Assembly (NCBI GenBank): GCA_944332455.1
Contig: CALVJY010000005.1
Location: 46,482 to 110,481, forward strand
DNA from: an uncultured Clostridia bacterium
Lineage (GTDB): Bacteria; Bacillota; Clostridia; Christensenellales; HGM11417
Direction of reading: 5' to 3'
DNA length: 64,000 nt
Within the stretch, counting starts at the first letter, position 1; each line of letters opens with the position of its first letter. Positions 51,792-59,745 of this stretch are shown piece after piece. Below the pieces are notes generated by a model. It worked only from the letters and a program-made list of their open reading frames with translations, was not told where the DNA came from and ran no database searches. The translations under genes and the position numbers were made by a program.

Positions 51792-51951
51792 TACGCCCAC
51801 TCTGAATGAGCGGGCATATTATTATTTGTTCCTGCGATAAATTTCTGGTCGATATGCGAGGCTTTGCCTCGCTCGATATATGGCCTGACGGCCATTCGAT
51901 ATGCAAGGCTTCGCCTTGCTCGATATGTGCCGCTTTGCGGCACGTTATGGT
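51792..51951 (-). repeat. Family 2 ATATCGA-linked hairpin array, copy 2
   Basis: Read on the minus strand: GTGCCGC/GCGGCAC, GCAAGGC/GCCTTGC, ATGGCC/GGCCAT and GCGAGGC/GCCTCGC, each followed by ATATCGA. A tail with TCGCAGGAACAAA and a stem CCCGCTC/GAGTGGG follows. Against copy 1 at 8.8 kb, paired bases differ while linkers and tail are kept. It abuts the end of the XRE pseudogene. Confidence 0.82.
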
Positions 51952-52225
51952 AATAAAAATATAAAATAAGTTAAAAAATGCATTTTTGAGAAAAATAAAA
52001 AGGCGCTCATGCTTATTTGCCTGAACGCCTTGCAGATAATCAACGGACACTTCATAAAACTTCGCCAACTGGATAAGGACATAGTGGCTGATGTCCTTGA
52101 AATTGTCCCCCCTCATAACTGCCTAAAGCAGATTTGGAGAGGTGGGGCTGCTCCGCAAGCTGTTCCAGCGTCAAGCCATGCTCCACACGCAGGTCTTTTA
52201 GGCGTTCTTGTATAGATAGTCCCAT
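51952..52225 (-). pseudogene. Frameshifted XRE-family HTH regulator
   Basis: From ATG 52225 (GGAGGGAG upstream) the reading is a clear XRE helix-turn-helix: MGLSIQERLKDLRVEH, then LTLEQLAEQPHLSKSALGSYEG. At a run of six G (52109-52114 on the plus strand as C) the frame is lost and a stop follows within 20 codons. Removing one G restores DNFKDISHYVLIQLAKFYEV, SVDYLQGVQ, the normal continuation. The restored frame then runs without a stop into the family 2 repeat. It may be a pseudogene, a phase-variable switch or a sequencing error in a homopolymer. Confidence 0.82.
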
Positions 52226-52267
52226 GATCTCCCTCCTCGTCTGCTCGATAAACTGGGATTTGTGGCT

Positions 52268-52729
52268 TTAATCAATAACCAACTTGTCAATAGATTTTTC
52301 ACCTGTCACCACTTCACCTAAACTATTTGCCCAGCCTTCTGTGAAAAAAGAACCATATGGAATTTGTTCATCTTTTCGCTTCTTGGCACCTAAAAAGCCC
52401 CACATTGTGGAAGGTATTCCAATAACGATTAAGTATAATGGTCCCAGTATAAGTGATTGAATTGTATGACCATACTCATGAACCAATAAGCGATTAGAAA
52501 GTTCTTCAACACTTATCTGCCCCCTATATTTTTCAGCAAAATAGGGATCAGATGTAACAAACACAAATAGTCCCAACGACATACTGGATTTAATATCCCA
52601 TTCTGTAATAATCGCTCCATGATAGCTAAAATGTTTGCTCTTGAAATGTATTATGAACATAATCAAGCCTAAGAAGGTTTGCAACATTCCCCATGTGCAT
52701 TGCCAAATTCTATATATTGTAATTTTCAT
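52268..52729 (-). CDS. Membrane protein with HEYGH metallopeptidase-like motif
   Basis: The 153-residue product has a hydrophobic N-terminal segment (about residues 8-28) and a second at about 105-125. Between them is LLVHEYGHTIQSL near residue 85, an HExxH zinc-binding motif. A possible third ligand lies in TEGWANSLGE. It may be a membrane-embedded zinc peptidase, but the family is not recognised. ATG 52729 has GGAGGAG just upstream; the longer frame starts at a TTG inside that SD. It is AT-rich and lies 23 nt after the Fic gene, probably in one transcript. Confidence 0.65.
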   Translation of the reverse strand: MKITIYRIWQCTWGMLQTFLGLIMFIIHFKSKHFSYHGAIITEWDIKSSMSLGLFVFVTSDPYFAEKYRGQISVEELSNRLLVHEYGHTIQSLILGPLYLIVIGIPSTMWGFLGAKKRKDEQIPYGSFFTEGWANSLGEVVTGEKSIDKLVID

Positions 52730-52752
52730 AATCTCCTCCGTCAAATTCCAAA

Positions 52753-53643
52753 TTAGTATTGTACCTTAAAATAGTCAAGGTAAAGTTTAAATTTATCTTG
52801 CGCCATCAAACAAGTATCGCGTAAATAACCGCGCTCGTTCAACCATTCTTTTAATCCACGATAATAGAACAATTTCAGTTCTTCATCTATGATAAATGGC
52901 ACGATATTATATTTTAGACATTCTTTAAAAAGTAATAGTCTGCCAATACGTCCGTTTCCGTCTTGAAAAGGATGAATACACTCGAATTTATAATGAAAGT
53001 CCAAAAGGTCGTCAAAAGTTTTTTCTTTCTTTGCGTTGTATTCAAAAAGCAATTCCTTCATTTTTTTTGCGACTTCTTCAGGTTGCACCGTACACATATC
53101 TCCGACGGTGTTTGGTAATCGTTTATAATCTCCAACAGCAAACCAATCTTGACGCGCGTCCGACGTCCCGTTTTTTAACGTGCGATGTAGTTCTTTTATG
53201 AATGTTTCCGTAATTGATTTTTTTGCGTTTTCAATAATCAGGTCGATACATTTAAAGTGATTCGCCGTTTCCACAATGTCGTCGACCTTAATTGATCCGC
53301 CGTCGATCCCAATGGTGTTTGTTTCAAAAATGTAACGGGTTTGGTCGTGCGTCAAACGACTTCCTTCGATATGATTGGAATTATAAGTTAATTCAATTTG
53401 TACTTTATGGTAAATACCGCCCGAAAGTTTTGTTTTCTTTTCAGCCGAAAGCACCTCTAAAAGGGTAGTCGGCATTTCAATTTTCTTATTTGCTCGATCA
53501 GGTTTTTGAGCATCATCGGGAATATTCCACGTCTTACCCGTCAAAAAGGCACCGTCAACTTTACCCAATGCGCAGTAGTTACGAACGCTCCGTTCCGATA
53601 TATTCCATTTCTTAGCCGTTTCGATTACAGACAAATATTTCAT
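52753..53643 (-). CDS. Fic-domain AMPylase with N-terminal HTH and inhibitory motif
   Basis: The 296-residue protein starts with a MerR/excisionase-like HTH (SVIETAKKWNISERSVRNYC). The inhibitory helix motif S/TxxxEG/N follows as Ser89-Asn-His-Ile-Glu93-Gly94. The Fic core HPFQDGNGRIGR begins at His224. Fic enzymes transfer AMP (or other nucleotide parts) to target proteins; Glu93 blocks ATP binding until released, so this is a self-inhibited (class II) Fic. The gene is AT-rich and starts an island with the HEYGH membrane protein. It may regulate its own transcription through the HTH. Its target is unknown. Confidence 0.9.
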   Translation of the reverse strand: MKYLSVIETAKKWNISERSVRNYCALGKVDGAFLTGKTWNIPDDAQKPDRANKKIEMPTTLLEVLSAEKKTKLSGGIYHKVQIELTYNSNHIEGSRLTHDQTRYIFETNTIGIDGGSIKVDDIVETANHFKCIDLIIENAKKSITETFIKELHRTLKNGTSDARQDWFAVGDYKRLPNTVGDMCTVQPEEVAKKMKELLFEYNAKKEKTFDDLLDFHYKFECIHPFQDGNGRIGRLLLFKECLKYNIVPFIIDEELKLFYYRGLKEWLNERGYLRDTCLMAQDKFKLYLDYFKVQY

Positions 53644-53922
53644 ACTATTTCACCTCAATCTAAGTATAGCACCTTATCGGCAAAAAATCAATAAACAAAA
53701 TGTGCAAATTGCAATGTTTTTGCCGTTATCGGAAGATTTTTTATATCATTTATTTACACCCAGATTACACCCATGCAAAAATACATAAGATGAACGTTGC
53801 AGCGTATAACGCAAAAAAGACAAAAAATAAGCGTTCATAGTGGATAAAACCTCTTAAAAAGGCTATAATGCACACTATAACGCTTAATTCTTATTGCTCC
53901 CAGGCGGCAGCCTCGGCGGGGG

Positions 53923-54585
53923 CTACGCCTCTTCCTCCGGCCGGGGCTCGATCCTGAAATCCGGTACCTTGACGGCCGCATAGTCGGCGATGATCTGAAC
54001 GGTCTTGTCGATCCCGATGGTGGAGACGTCCACGGACAGGTCATAGCCGTCCATGTCCCCCCAGCGCTTGCCGGTGTAGAAGTTGTAGTAGGCCGCCCGT
54101 TTTTTGTCGATGCGGCGGATCTGCTTTTCGGCCTCCTCGGGGGTGATCTCGTAGTTCGCGGCCACCCGCCGGACCCGCCAGGGCAGCGGGGCGTGCACAA
54201 AGACGTTGACGCAGTACTCCTTCCGGCCGATGATGTAGTCCGAACACCGCCCCACGATGATGCAGTTGCGCTTTTCGGCCTCCTCGCGGATGGCGGCGGC
54301 CTGCACGCTGAACAGGTGGTCGTCGGTCATGGCGCTGTGAAGGTTGATGGGCGCCACAAACCCGGCCGCCAGCGCGGTCGGATAGCGGGCCGCGAACGAG
54401 AAGGGACTGGCCGGCTTTTCGTCCGCCCGGGCCAGGATCTCCTCCGAGATCCCGCTCTTTTCGGCGGCCAAAGTCAGCAGTTCCTTGTCCAAATAGTCGA
54501 TGCCGAACCGCTCGGCCAGCTTGCGCCCGATCTCCCGGCCTCCGCTGCCGAACTGTCTGCCGATGGTAATGACCAGTCTGTTCAT
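53923..54585 (-). CDS. Cytidylate kinase-like family protein
   Basis: The 220-residue protein has a P-loop GRQFGSGGREIGR (residues 9-21) and then GIDYLDKELL, IIVGRCSDYII and VNVFVHAPLPWRVRRVA. This is the AAA_26 cytidylate-kinase-like family, common in gut Bacillota, often stand-alone and not the housekeeping Cmk. The exact substrate is unknown. The ATG is preceded by GGGAGGA. Its GC-rich composition marks the return to core genome after the AT-rich island. Confidence 0.85.
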   Translation of the reverse strand: MNRLVITIGRQFGSGGREIGRKLAERFGIDYLDKELLTLAAEKSGISEEILARADEKPASPFSFAARYPTALAAGFVAPINLHSAMTDDHLFSVQAAAIREEAEKRNCIIVGRCSDYIIGRKEYCVNVFVHAPLPWRVRRVAANYEITPEEAEKQIRRIDKKRAAYYNFYTGKRWGDMDGYDLSVDVSTIGIDKTVQIIADYAAVKVPDFRIEPRPEEEA

Positions 54586-54743
54586 GCAAAATTCCTCCCT
54601 TATCTGAAGTCCTCGGACTTCTTTTTTAGATTTTTCCCGGCCGGGCTTGTTTTCGGTCCGAAAGCCGGACCGACCCCGAAAGTTGCCCTCCCTGCCGGGG
54701 GTCTTTTCTTTTTATACCGTTTTGGTCCGCCTTTTATTGGCCC

Positions 54744-55550
54744 TCACATGCCGGCGATCAGCTTTTCGGTCAGGGTGCAGAAGGCCTCCTCCACCTCCCC
54801 GGCCGAGGCCGAGACCTCCTCGTGCGAGAGGGGGCCGCCGTAGCCCGCGGCGGCGTTGGAGATGCGGGAGACGGCCAGCACTCTGGCCCCGGCATGGCGG
54901 GCGGCGATGGCCTCGGCGGCCGTGCTCATGCCCACCGCGTCCGCGCCCAGGCTGCGGAAGAGGGCGACTTCGGCCGGCGTCTCGAACTGGGGGCCGGAAG
55001 TCTGCAGATAGACCCCGGTGGCCGCCCGCACCCGGCAGGCCCTGGCCGTCCGCAGAAAGAGCTGCAAAAATTCGGGGTCGTAGACCGAAGTCATGTCGGG
55101 GAAGCGGGGCCCGAGTTCCTCGTCGTTGGGGCCGCGCAGCGGGGAGGGCACAAAGCAGGCGATGTGGTCCTTCAGGGCCATGAAGGTGTTGACCTCGAAG
55201 TCGGGGTTGATCCCCCCGGCGGCGTTGGTCAGCAGCAGTTTTTTGGCGCCCAGGGCGATCATGGCCCGGACGGGGAGCACGGTCTCCGCCATGGAGTAGC
55301 CCTCGTAGTAGTGCACCCGGCCCTGCATGACCACCGCCTTTTTCCCCGCGATCTCCCCGAACAGAAAGCGTCCGGCGTGCCCGGCCACCGTGGAGACCGG
55401 AAAGCCGGGGATCTCGGCGTAGGGCACCGCGGCCTCCACATTCATCTTCCGGTGAAAAAAGTCCAGCCCCGAGCCCAGCACCAGCCCGACTTCGGGGCGG
55501 ACGTCGGTCCGGCTCCGCAAAAATTCCAGGGTGTCTTTCAGCCCTTCCAT
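54744..55550 (-). CDS. Purine nucleoside phosphorylase
   Basis: The 268-residue enzyme is a trimeric-type (class II, PunA-like) purine nucleoside phosphorylase, which splits inosine and guanosine with phosphate for base salvage. Visible motifs are LVLGSGLDFF (phosphate site), GRVHYYEGYSM, LLLTNAAGGINPDF, QTSGPQFETPAEV and VGMSTAAEAIAARH. ATG 55550 (AGGAGG 7 nt upstream) fits the family start. No nucleoside transporter is nearby. Confidence 0.92.
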   Translation of the reverse strand: MEGLKDTLEFLRSRTDVRPEVGLVLGSGLDFFHRKMNVEAAVPYAEIPGFPVSTVAGHAGRFLFGEIAGKKAVVMQGRVHYYEGYSMAETVLPVRAMIALGAKKLLLTNAAGGINPDFEVNTFMALKDHIACFVPSPLRGPNDEELGPRFPDMTSVYDPEFLQLFLRTARACRVRAATGVYLQTSGPQFETPAEVALFRSLGADAVGMSTAAEAIAARHAGARVLAVSRISNAAAGYGGPLSHEEVSASAGEVEEAFCTLTEKLIAGM

Positions 55551-55869
55551 GGCTCTTCCTCCTGTCATTGTAAATTTCAGCCGCTGTAAGATCACTTCTC
55601 AGACGCTTCCCTTCCTGAAGCTCCGGACAAAGGATCCCCTCTGCCCCGAAAGCTCCGCCGGATATCCGCAGGAAAGGCCGGTCGGTTCCCGGAACCGTCC
55701 GGGGAGGGTCTGCCGTCTGCTTTCAGTATACCACAGTTCCCGAACTTTTTCAACCGGATTTCAAAAAAAATTCGGCCGTCCCGAACTTTTGTCGGATCGC
55801 CCTTTTCCGGCCGGAGACCAAGGCGGGGACGGACGGCGGGAACGGATTTGAGAGGCGGGGCTGAAATCC

Positions 55870-55898
55870 TTTACTTTTCCCGGAAAATAAAGTAAAAT
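55870..55898 (+). promoter_or_regulatory. Sigma-A promoter of the ketopantoate reductase-family gene
   Basis: TTTACT (55870-55875), a 17-nt spacer and TAAAAT (55893-55898). It gives a leader of about 75 nt before the strong SD at 55967-55974. Confidence 0.75.
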
Positions 55899-56021
55899 AG
55901 TATCCGGGACCGCCGCGCTCCGGCAGGGCGGCTCCGTCCGGCCCGTCCCGGCCGGACGAAAAAATCAAAGGAGGCATCATGCGGCCGGCCTTTGCGAGGC
56001 GGTCCTGTGATGCAAAGAGAC

Positions 56022-57044
56022 ATGAAACGAATTCTGATCGTGGGCGCGGGGGCCATCGGCGGCACCCTGGCCGTACACCTTGGCAAGATCTGCGACCTGT
56101 TCGTGCTGGAAAAGGATCCCGCCCTCCGGGAGATCATCGCCGCCCGGGGCATCACCCTGAAAGACGGCCTGGAGAGCCGGACCGTGCAGCCCACCGTGCT
56201 GTCCTCCCCTTCCGAGATCCCCAAAGGGGTGGAGTTTTGCTTCCTCTGCACCCGGGCCTACCACCTGGGAACGGCCGCCGGGGAGGTGCTGCCCTACCTG
56301 CACCACGACGCCCTGCTGGTCTCCATGAATAACGGCATCTGTCTGGAACCCTTTGCCGAGGCCGTGGGCGAACTGCGGGCGGTCTGCGCCAGCATCCGCT
56401 TCGGGGTGGGCGTGGAAGAGCCGGGGGTGTACAAGCTGAAGATCAAGGGAGGGCTGATCCTGGGCATGAAGGACGGCTACTGCCCGCCCCGGCTGAACGA
56501 GCTGGCCAACCTGATCGACCCGGTCATCCCCTGCCGGGTGACCGACAACATCCTGGGCGAGCTGTACTCCAAAATGCTGATCAACGCCTGCATGACCTCG
56601 GCCGCCGTGCTGTCGGGCCAGACCTTGGGCGAGATCCTGGCCTCCAGGGAGGGCCGGATGCTGTTCGATCAGATCCTGTTCGAGGGGGTCAAGGTGGCCG
56701 AGGCCGAGGGGGTGAAGATCCCCCCCTACGACGGCAAGCTGCGCTACGGCCTGCTGGCCGGGCACAACCCCGTGTCCGCCGCCGCCCGCAAGCTGACCTA
56801 TGACGCGCTGGCCAAAAAGTACGCCGACCGCACCTCCTCCACCCTGGACGCCCTGCTGCGCGGGGTGCCCACCGAGACCGAATTTTACAACGGCTACCTC
56901 TCCCAAACAGGCCGGCGGCTGGGCGTGCCCACCCCGGTCAACGACCGGGTCTGCAGGCTGATCGCCCAGATCGAGCAGGACCCCGAGCTGATCTCCCCCA
57001 TCAACCTGGGCATCGCCGTGGGCCTGGACATCAATCAGCACTGA
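56022..57044 (+). CDS. Ketopantoate reductase (PanE/ApbA) family protein
   Basis: The 340-residue protein (from ATG 56022) opens with the NADPH-binding RILIVGAGAIGGTLAVHL. It has the family segments SMNNGICLEP, TDNILGELYSKMLINACM and a C-terminal helical domain with GVPTETEFYNGYLSQTGRRL, which supports the PanE fold. PanE reduces 2-dehydropantoate to pantoate for coenzyme A; many family members have other 2-keto acid substrates. Starts at 56022 or 56010 are possible. Oddly, the perfect AAAGGAGG at 55967-55974 serves an ATG at 55979 that is out of frame with this gene. A terminator follows at 57239. Confidence 0.85.
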   Translation: MKRILIVGAGAIGGTLAVHLGKICDLFVLEKDPALREIIAARGITLKDGLESRTVQPTVLSSPSEIPKGVEFCFLCTRAYHLGTAAGEVLPYLHHDALLVSMNNGICLEPFAEAVGELRAVCASIRFGVGVEEPGVYKLKIKGGLILGMKDGYCPPRLNELANLIDPVIPCRVTDNILGELYSKMLINACMTSAAVLSGQTLGEILASREGRMLFDQILFEGVKVAEAEGVKIPPYDGKLRYGLLAGHNPVSAAARKLTYDALAKKYADRTSSTLDALLRGVPTETEFYNGYLSQTGRRLGVPTPVNDRVCRLIAQIEQDPELISPINLGIAVGLDINQH

Positions 57045-57062
57045 AAAAGCCGGAGAATTCTC

Positions 57063-57182
57063 CGAAAACGCAAAAGAAACTCCGGAACACTCGGGTCGGG
57101 GCGGGACTTTCCCGCTTCGAGACTTCCCGAAAAAGCGCAAAGGGAACTCCGGAAAAGGAACGCGGGGCAGAACTTTCCCGCG
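57063..57182. repeat. Imperfect direct repeat after the ketopantoate reductase gene
   Basis: Two units of about 53-55 nt (57063-57115 and 57128-57182) share CGAAAA, AACTCCGGAA and GACTTTCCCGC/GAACTTTCCCGC. They lie between the stop codon and the terminator. No function is evident. Confidence 0.6.
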
Positions 57183-57238
57183 CACGAGCTTACAAAAGCT
57201 AATGAGAGGCCCCTGCAAACCATTCAGGAAATCCAAAA

Positions 57239-57285
57239 GGGAGGGATCCCGCCGAAAGAGCGGGATCCCTCCCTTTTCTTTTTCT
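57239..57285 (+). terminator. Intrinsic terminator of the ketopantoate reductase-family gene
   Basis: GGGAGGGATCCCGC and GCGGGATCCCTCCC form a 14-bp stem with a 7-nt loop, followed by TTTTCTTTTTC. Confidence 0.85.
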
Positions 57286-57353
57286 CATGAACCGGGACCG
57301 GGGACTCTCCCCGTTCCAAAAGTCGTCCTGCGGCCCCAAAGGGGCGGACTTTT

Positions 57354-57725
57354 TCAGTCTTTTTTCTGTACGCCCGAAAGCAGTCTGTCGTAATTTTTGA
57401 TCTTGTAGTCCAGCCGCTCCAGGGTCTTTTGCATCTCCTCGATGCGGGCCTGCAAAATGTCCCGCTGCTCCAGAAGGAGGGCCTTGCGGGCCTCGGCCGT
57501 CTGCTCCCCCTGGCCGCAGAGGGCGACGTACTCGATCAGGGTCTCCACCGGCAGGCCGGCGGAGCGCATGCACTTGACGAACTCCACCCAGCGGCAGGCC
57601 TCCTCGTCATAGTTGCGGATGCCCCCGCCCGTGCGCCGGACGGAGGGGATCAGCCCCACCCGCTCGTAGTAGCGGAGGGTGTCGGCGGTCAGGCCGTACT
57701 TTTGCGCCACTTCGGCAATTGTCAT
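57354..57725 (-). CDS. MerR-family transcriptional regulator
   Basis: The 123-residue protein has the MerR winged helix (TIAEVAQKYGLTADTLRYYE, RVGLIP) and a long dimerisation coiled coil (ARKALLLEQRDILQARIEEM), then a short tail KIKNYDRLLSG. The C-terminus has no metal-binding cysteines, so it resembles AdhR/NmlR-like regulators. ATG 57725 has AAGGAG 7 nt upstream. It lies 340 nt downstream of the DUF1893 gene, whose operon carries a classic MerR-type promoter (59141-59171), so this operon is its probable target. Confidence 0.88.
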   Translation of the reverse strand: MTIAEVAQKYGLTADTLRYYERVGLIPSVRRTGGGIRNYDEEACRWVEFVKCMRSAGLPVETLIEYVALCGQGEQTAEARKALLLEQRDILQARIEEMQKTLERLDYKIKNYDRLLSGVQKKD

Positions 57726-58066
57726 CTTGTTCTCCTTTGCCTTCCGGCCGCTTTCAGGCGGCGGAGGCCTTTGCGCTCTGCCCGGACTTTTTCCGCCGTT
57801 CACCTTCGGGCGGGGAATGTCTGCCGGCTTCCGTTTCGGACAAAGTTTTCCGTACTGCATCGGCCCGGACGTTTCCGGAACGGCTTTATGTCGGGGTCAG
57901 CTCTTCGGACCGAGCCGCCGACCGGCCAGCCTTCTTTTTTCCTGCCAAAATCCGCTCCTTCGGGCGGGGACTTCCGGATGAGCCTTCTTTGTAAGGCTCT
58001 CCGGATGAGGTCAGACTTCCCGGCAGGCCAGCTCTCCCTTTTTGCGGAACAGTCTTTCGCCCGGGG
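57726..58066. other. Intergenic region without recognised gene
   Basis: The 341 nt between the MerR and DUF1893 genes show no frame with a ribosome binding site, no consensus promoter and no clear terminator. Confidence 0.4.
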
Positions 58067-58471
58067 TCACAGGCCCAGCTTGTCCCGCAGCAGCAGAAGA
58101 GCAGTCTGCGGGTCGTCGGTGCCCGCCACGGTCTGCTCCATGGGACAGGGGCCGTCCCCCCGCCGGTTGACGATGAAGGGGACCTTCTGCCCCCAGCGGA
58201 TGGGGATGCCGGCCGAGGCCAGCACCTCGGCCCCGCCGGCGCTCAGCACCCCGGCATAGACCTCCCGGACCCCGGCCAGCGCGAACAGCAGGGCGGCCGC
58301 CCGGCCCACGATCTTGTCCGCGGCCGAGCAGTCCTGCAGGGGGGCCTTTTCGAGGAGGAGTTCGGCCAGCGGCCGGATCCCGCTCCCCTGCCGGGTCAGG
58401 CAGAATTCCCCCCGGCAGAAGGCCAGCGAGTTTTCCGAGAGCAGGCTTTTGGCCCGTTCGAGATCAGTCAC
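58067..58471 (-). CDS. DUF1893-family protein
   Basis: The 134-residue protein matches DUF1893, with LCRGEF-like LAFCRGEFCLTRQGSGIRPL, then ADKIVGRAAALLFALAGV and YAGVLSAGGAEVLASAGI. The fold in this family is related to cytidine-deaminase-like proteins, but catalytic residues are lacking and the function is unknown. It starts at GTG 58471, overlapping the end of the ECF S component by 8 bp, so both are translated together and may work on the same compound. Confidence 0.78.
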   Translation of the reverse strand: MTDLERAKSLLSENSLAFCRGEFCLTRQGSGIRPLAELLLEKAPLQDCSAADKIVGRAAALLFALAGVREVYAGVLSAGGAEVLASAGIPIRWGQKVPFIVNRRGDGPCPMEQTVAGTDDPQTALLLLRDKLGL

Positions 58472-59012
58472 GGTCTGCGCTCCTCACCCGATAGACGAAC
58501 AGGGGGATGAGGGCCAGCTGGAGCAGGATGCCCAGCAGTCCCTGCACGGTGGCCGTCCACACCGAGGCCACGGACACCGCGGTCTGGCCGAAACCATAGA
58601 CCATCAGGGCCAGAAATCCGGCCTTGACCAGCCGCCCGGCGATCTGCGCCGCCAGCACCTGGCCGACCACGGGCATCTTGGTTCCCCGCAGCAGGCCGGT
58701 GACCAGGCCGTACACGGCCAGCTCCACGGTCATGGAGGGCAGCATGACGGCCGCGGGCATCCCGGTCAGGGCAAAGCTGACCGCGGGCGACAGCGCCCCC
58801 GCCGCCAGGCCGGCCCAGGGGCCGGCCAGCAGTCCCACCGCCAGCACGGCCAGATGCATGGGCAGCAGGGTGGTGCCCAATCCGTTGCCCACTCCGGCGG
58901 CCTGCCCGGCCAGATGGCAGATCTGCGGGATGACCACGGCCGCGGCCACGGCCAGCAGGGCGGCCAGGGCCTGAGTTTTGATCCCGGTCTTTTTCAGAAC
59001 GCGTTCTTTCAT
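58464..59012 (-). CDS. ECF transporter S component-like membrane protein
   Basis: The 182-residue membrane protein has about six hydrophobic segments and the A-rich look of ECF S components (TLLPMHLAVLAVGLLAGPWA, GLAAGALSPAVSFALTGMPA). S components bind a vitamin or similar small molecule and dock with a shared EcfT/EcfA module encoded elsewhere. The substrate is unknown. AAGGAG precedes the ATG at 11 nt, slightly far. A 19-bp-spacer MerR promoter lies about 130 nt upstream. Confidence 0.78.
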   Translation of the reverse strand: MKERVLKKTGIKTQALAALLAVAAAVVIPQICHLAGQAAGVGNGLGTTLLPMHLAVLAVGLLAGPWAGLAAGALSPAVSFALTGMPAAVMLPSMTVELAVYGLVTGLLRGTKMPVVGQVLAAQIAGRLVKAGFLALMVYGFGQTAVSVASVWTATVQGLLGILLQLALIPLFVYRVRSADRD

Positions 59013-59140
59013 ATCCGATTTTCTCCTTTTTTTCGATTTTGACGCCGGGCCTCCGGCTTTCCCGGAAACGGCCCGCCCCGAACCGGTTGTTTTGATCCCT
59101 CCCCCGTCCGGCGGCCCCGGTCCGGCGGAAGTTCCCTTAC

Positions 59141-59171
59141 AGTTTATCACCTGGAGCTGACTCCAAGTCAA
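59141..59171 (-). promoter_or_regulatory. MerR-type promoter with 19-bp spacer and dyad
   Basis: On the minus strand TTGACT (59166-59171), a 19-nt spacer and TAAACT (59141-59146). The spacer contains the dyad TTGGAG-TCAG-CTCCAG. Overlong 19-bp spacers with a central dyad are the hallmark of MerR-activated promoters. It reads toward the ECF S component. Confidence 0.85.
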
Positions 59172-59390
59172 GCGTTTTGAAGCGTTTTTCAAAAAAATTT
59201 TTGCCGGGCCGCCGAAAAAGATTTAGGCTGTCCGACCGCATCGGGGGCTGTCTTTCCCTGCGCGGCCTGTCGCGCCAAAGCCTGCCCTCTCCCTGCCCGG
59301 CCCATCTTGGCGCCGGCAGCCGGGACCTGAAAGTCCGCTCTTTCCGAAGTCCCGCGCCCCGAACGCTCTATTGGGGCTGACAAAAGATGA

Positions 59391-59418
59391 GGGCCGGATC
59401 CACAGGATCCGGCCCCTC
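59391..59418 (-). terminator. Hairpin after the small 64-residue membrane protein
   Basis: GGGCCGGATC and GATCCGGCCC form a perfect 10-bp stem with a 5-nt loop. On the minus strand a weak U-tract (TCATCTTTTG) follows. Confidence 0.5.
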
Positions 59419-59448
59419 AAAATCATTCCGTTTCCGCGGTCGCAGTCC

Positions 59449-59643
59449 TTACGGCCGCTCCCCCTCTTTCTCTTTGGCAAAGGCCGCCCAGAAGTACAGC
59501 CCGCTGACCAGGGCAGAACCGATGACGCCCAGCCAGGAGATCCAATCCGGGTCATAGCCTTTGATCCCGTCTCCAACCAGAAGCACCAAAAAAACCGCAA
59601 GAAAAACCATGTCGAAAAGGAGACTGTAAACAGCGCCAAACAA
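59449..59643 (-). CDS. Small two-helix membrane protein, uncertain start
   Basis: The 64-residue frame starts at TTG 59643 with AAAGGA nearby. It has two hydrophobic segments (VYSLLFDMVFLAVFLVLLVG and WLGVIGSALVSGLYFWAAFA) and a charged end (KEKEGERP). This layout is typical of small membrane proteins, but no family is recognised. It lies 100 nt after the MATE gene on the same strand. A hairpin follows. It is weaker than other calls because of the TTG start. Confidence 0.5.
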   Translation of the reverse strand: MFGAVYSLLFDMVFLAVFLVLLVGDGIKGYDPDWISWLGVIGSALVSGLYFWAAFAKEKEGERP

Positions 59644-59745
59644 CAGTCCTTTCCGGGGGCGGTAGGTGCTGTGCGCCGGTCAGGCGCGAAGGGGAGCCGG
59701 ACAGCCCGGGACGGGATCTCTTGTCCCCTTCGGGCCGCGCCGGGG

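Noticed and set aside
52009..52215. A 68-codon plus-strand frame
   Set aside because: It is the antisense of the frameshifted XRE regulator, whose HTH is recognisable.
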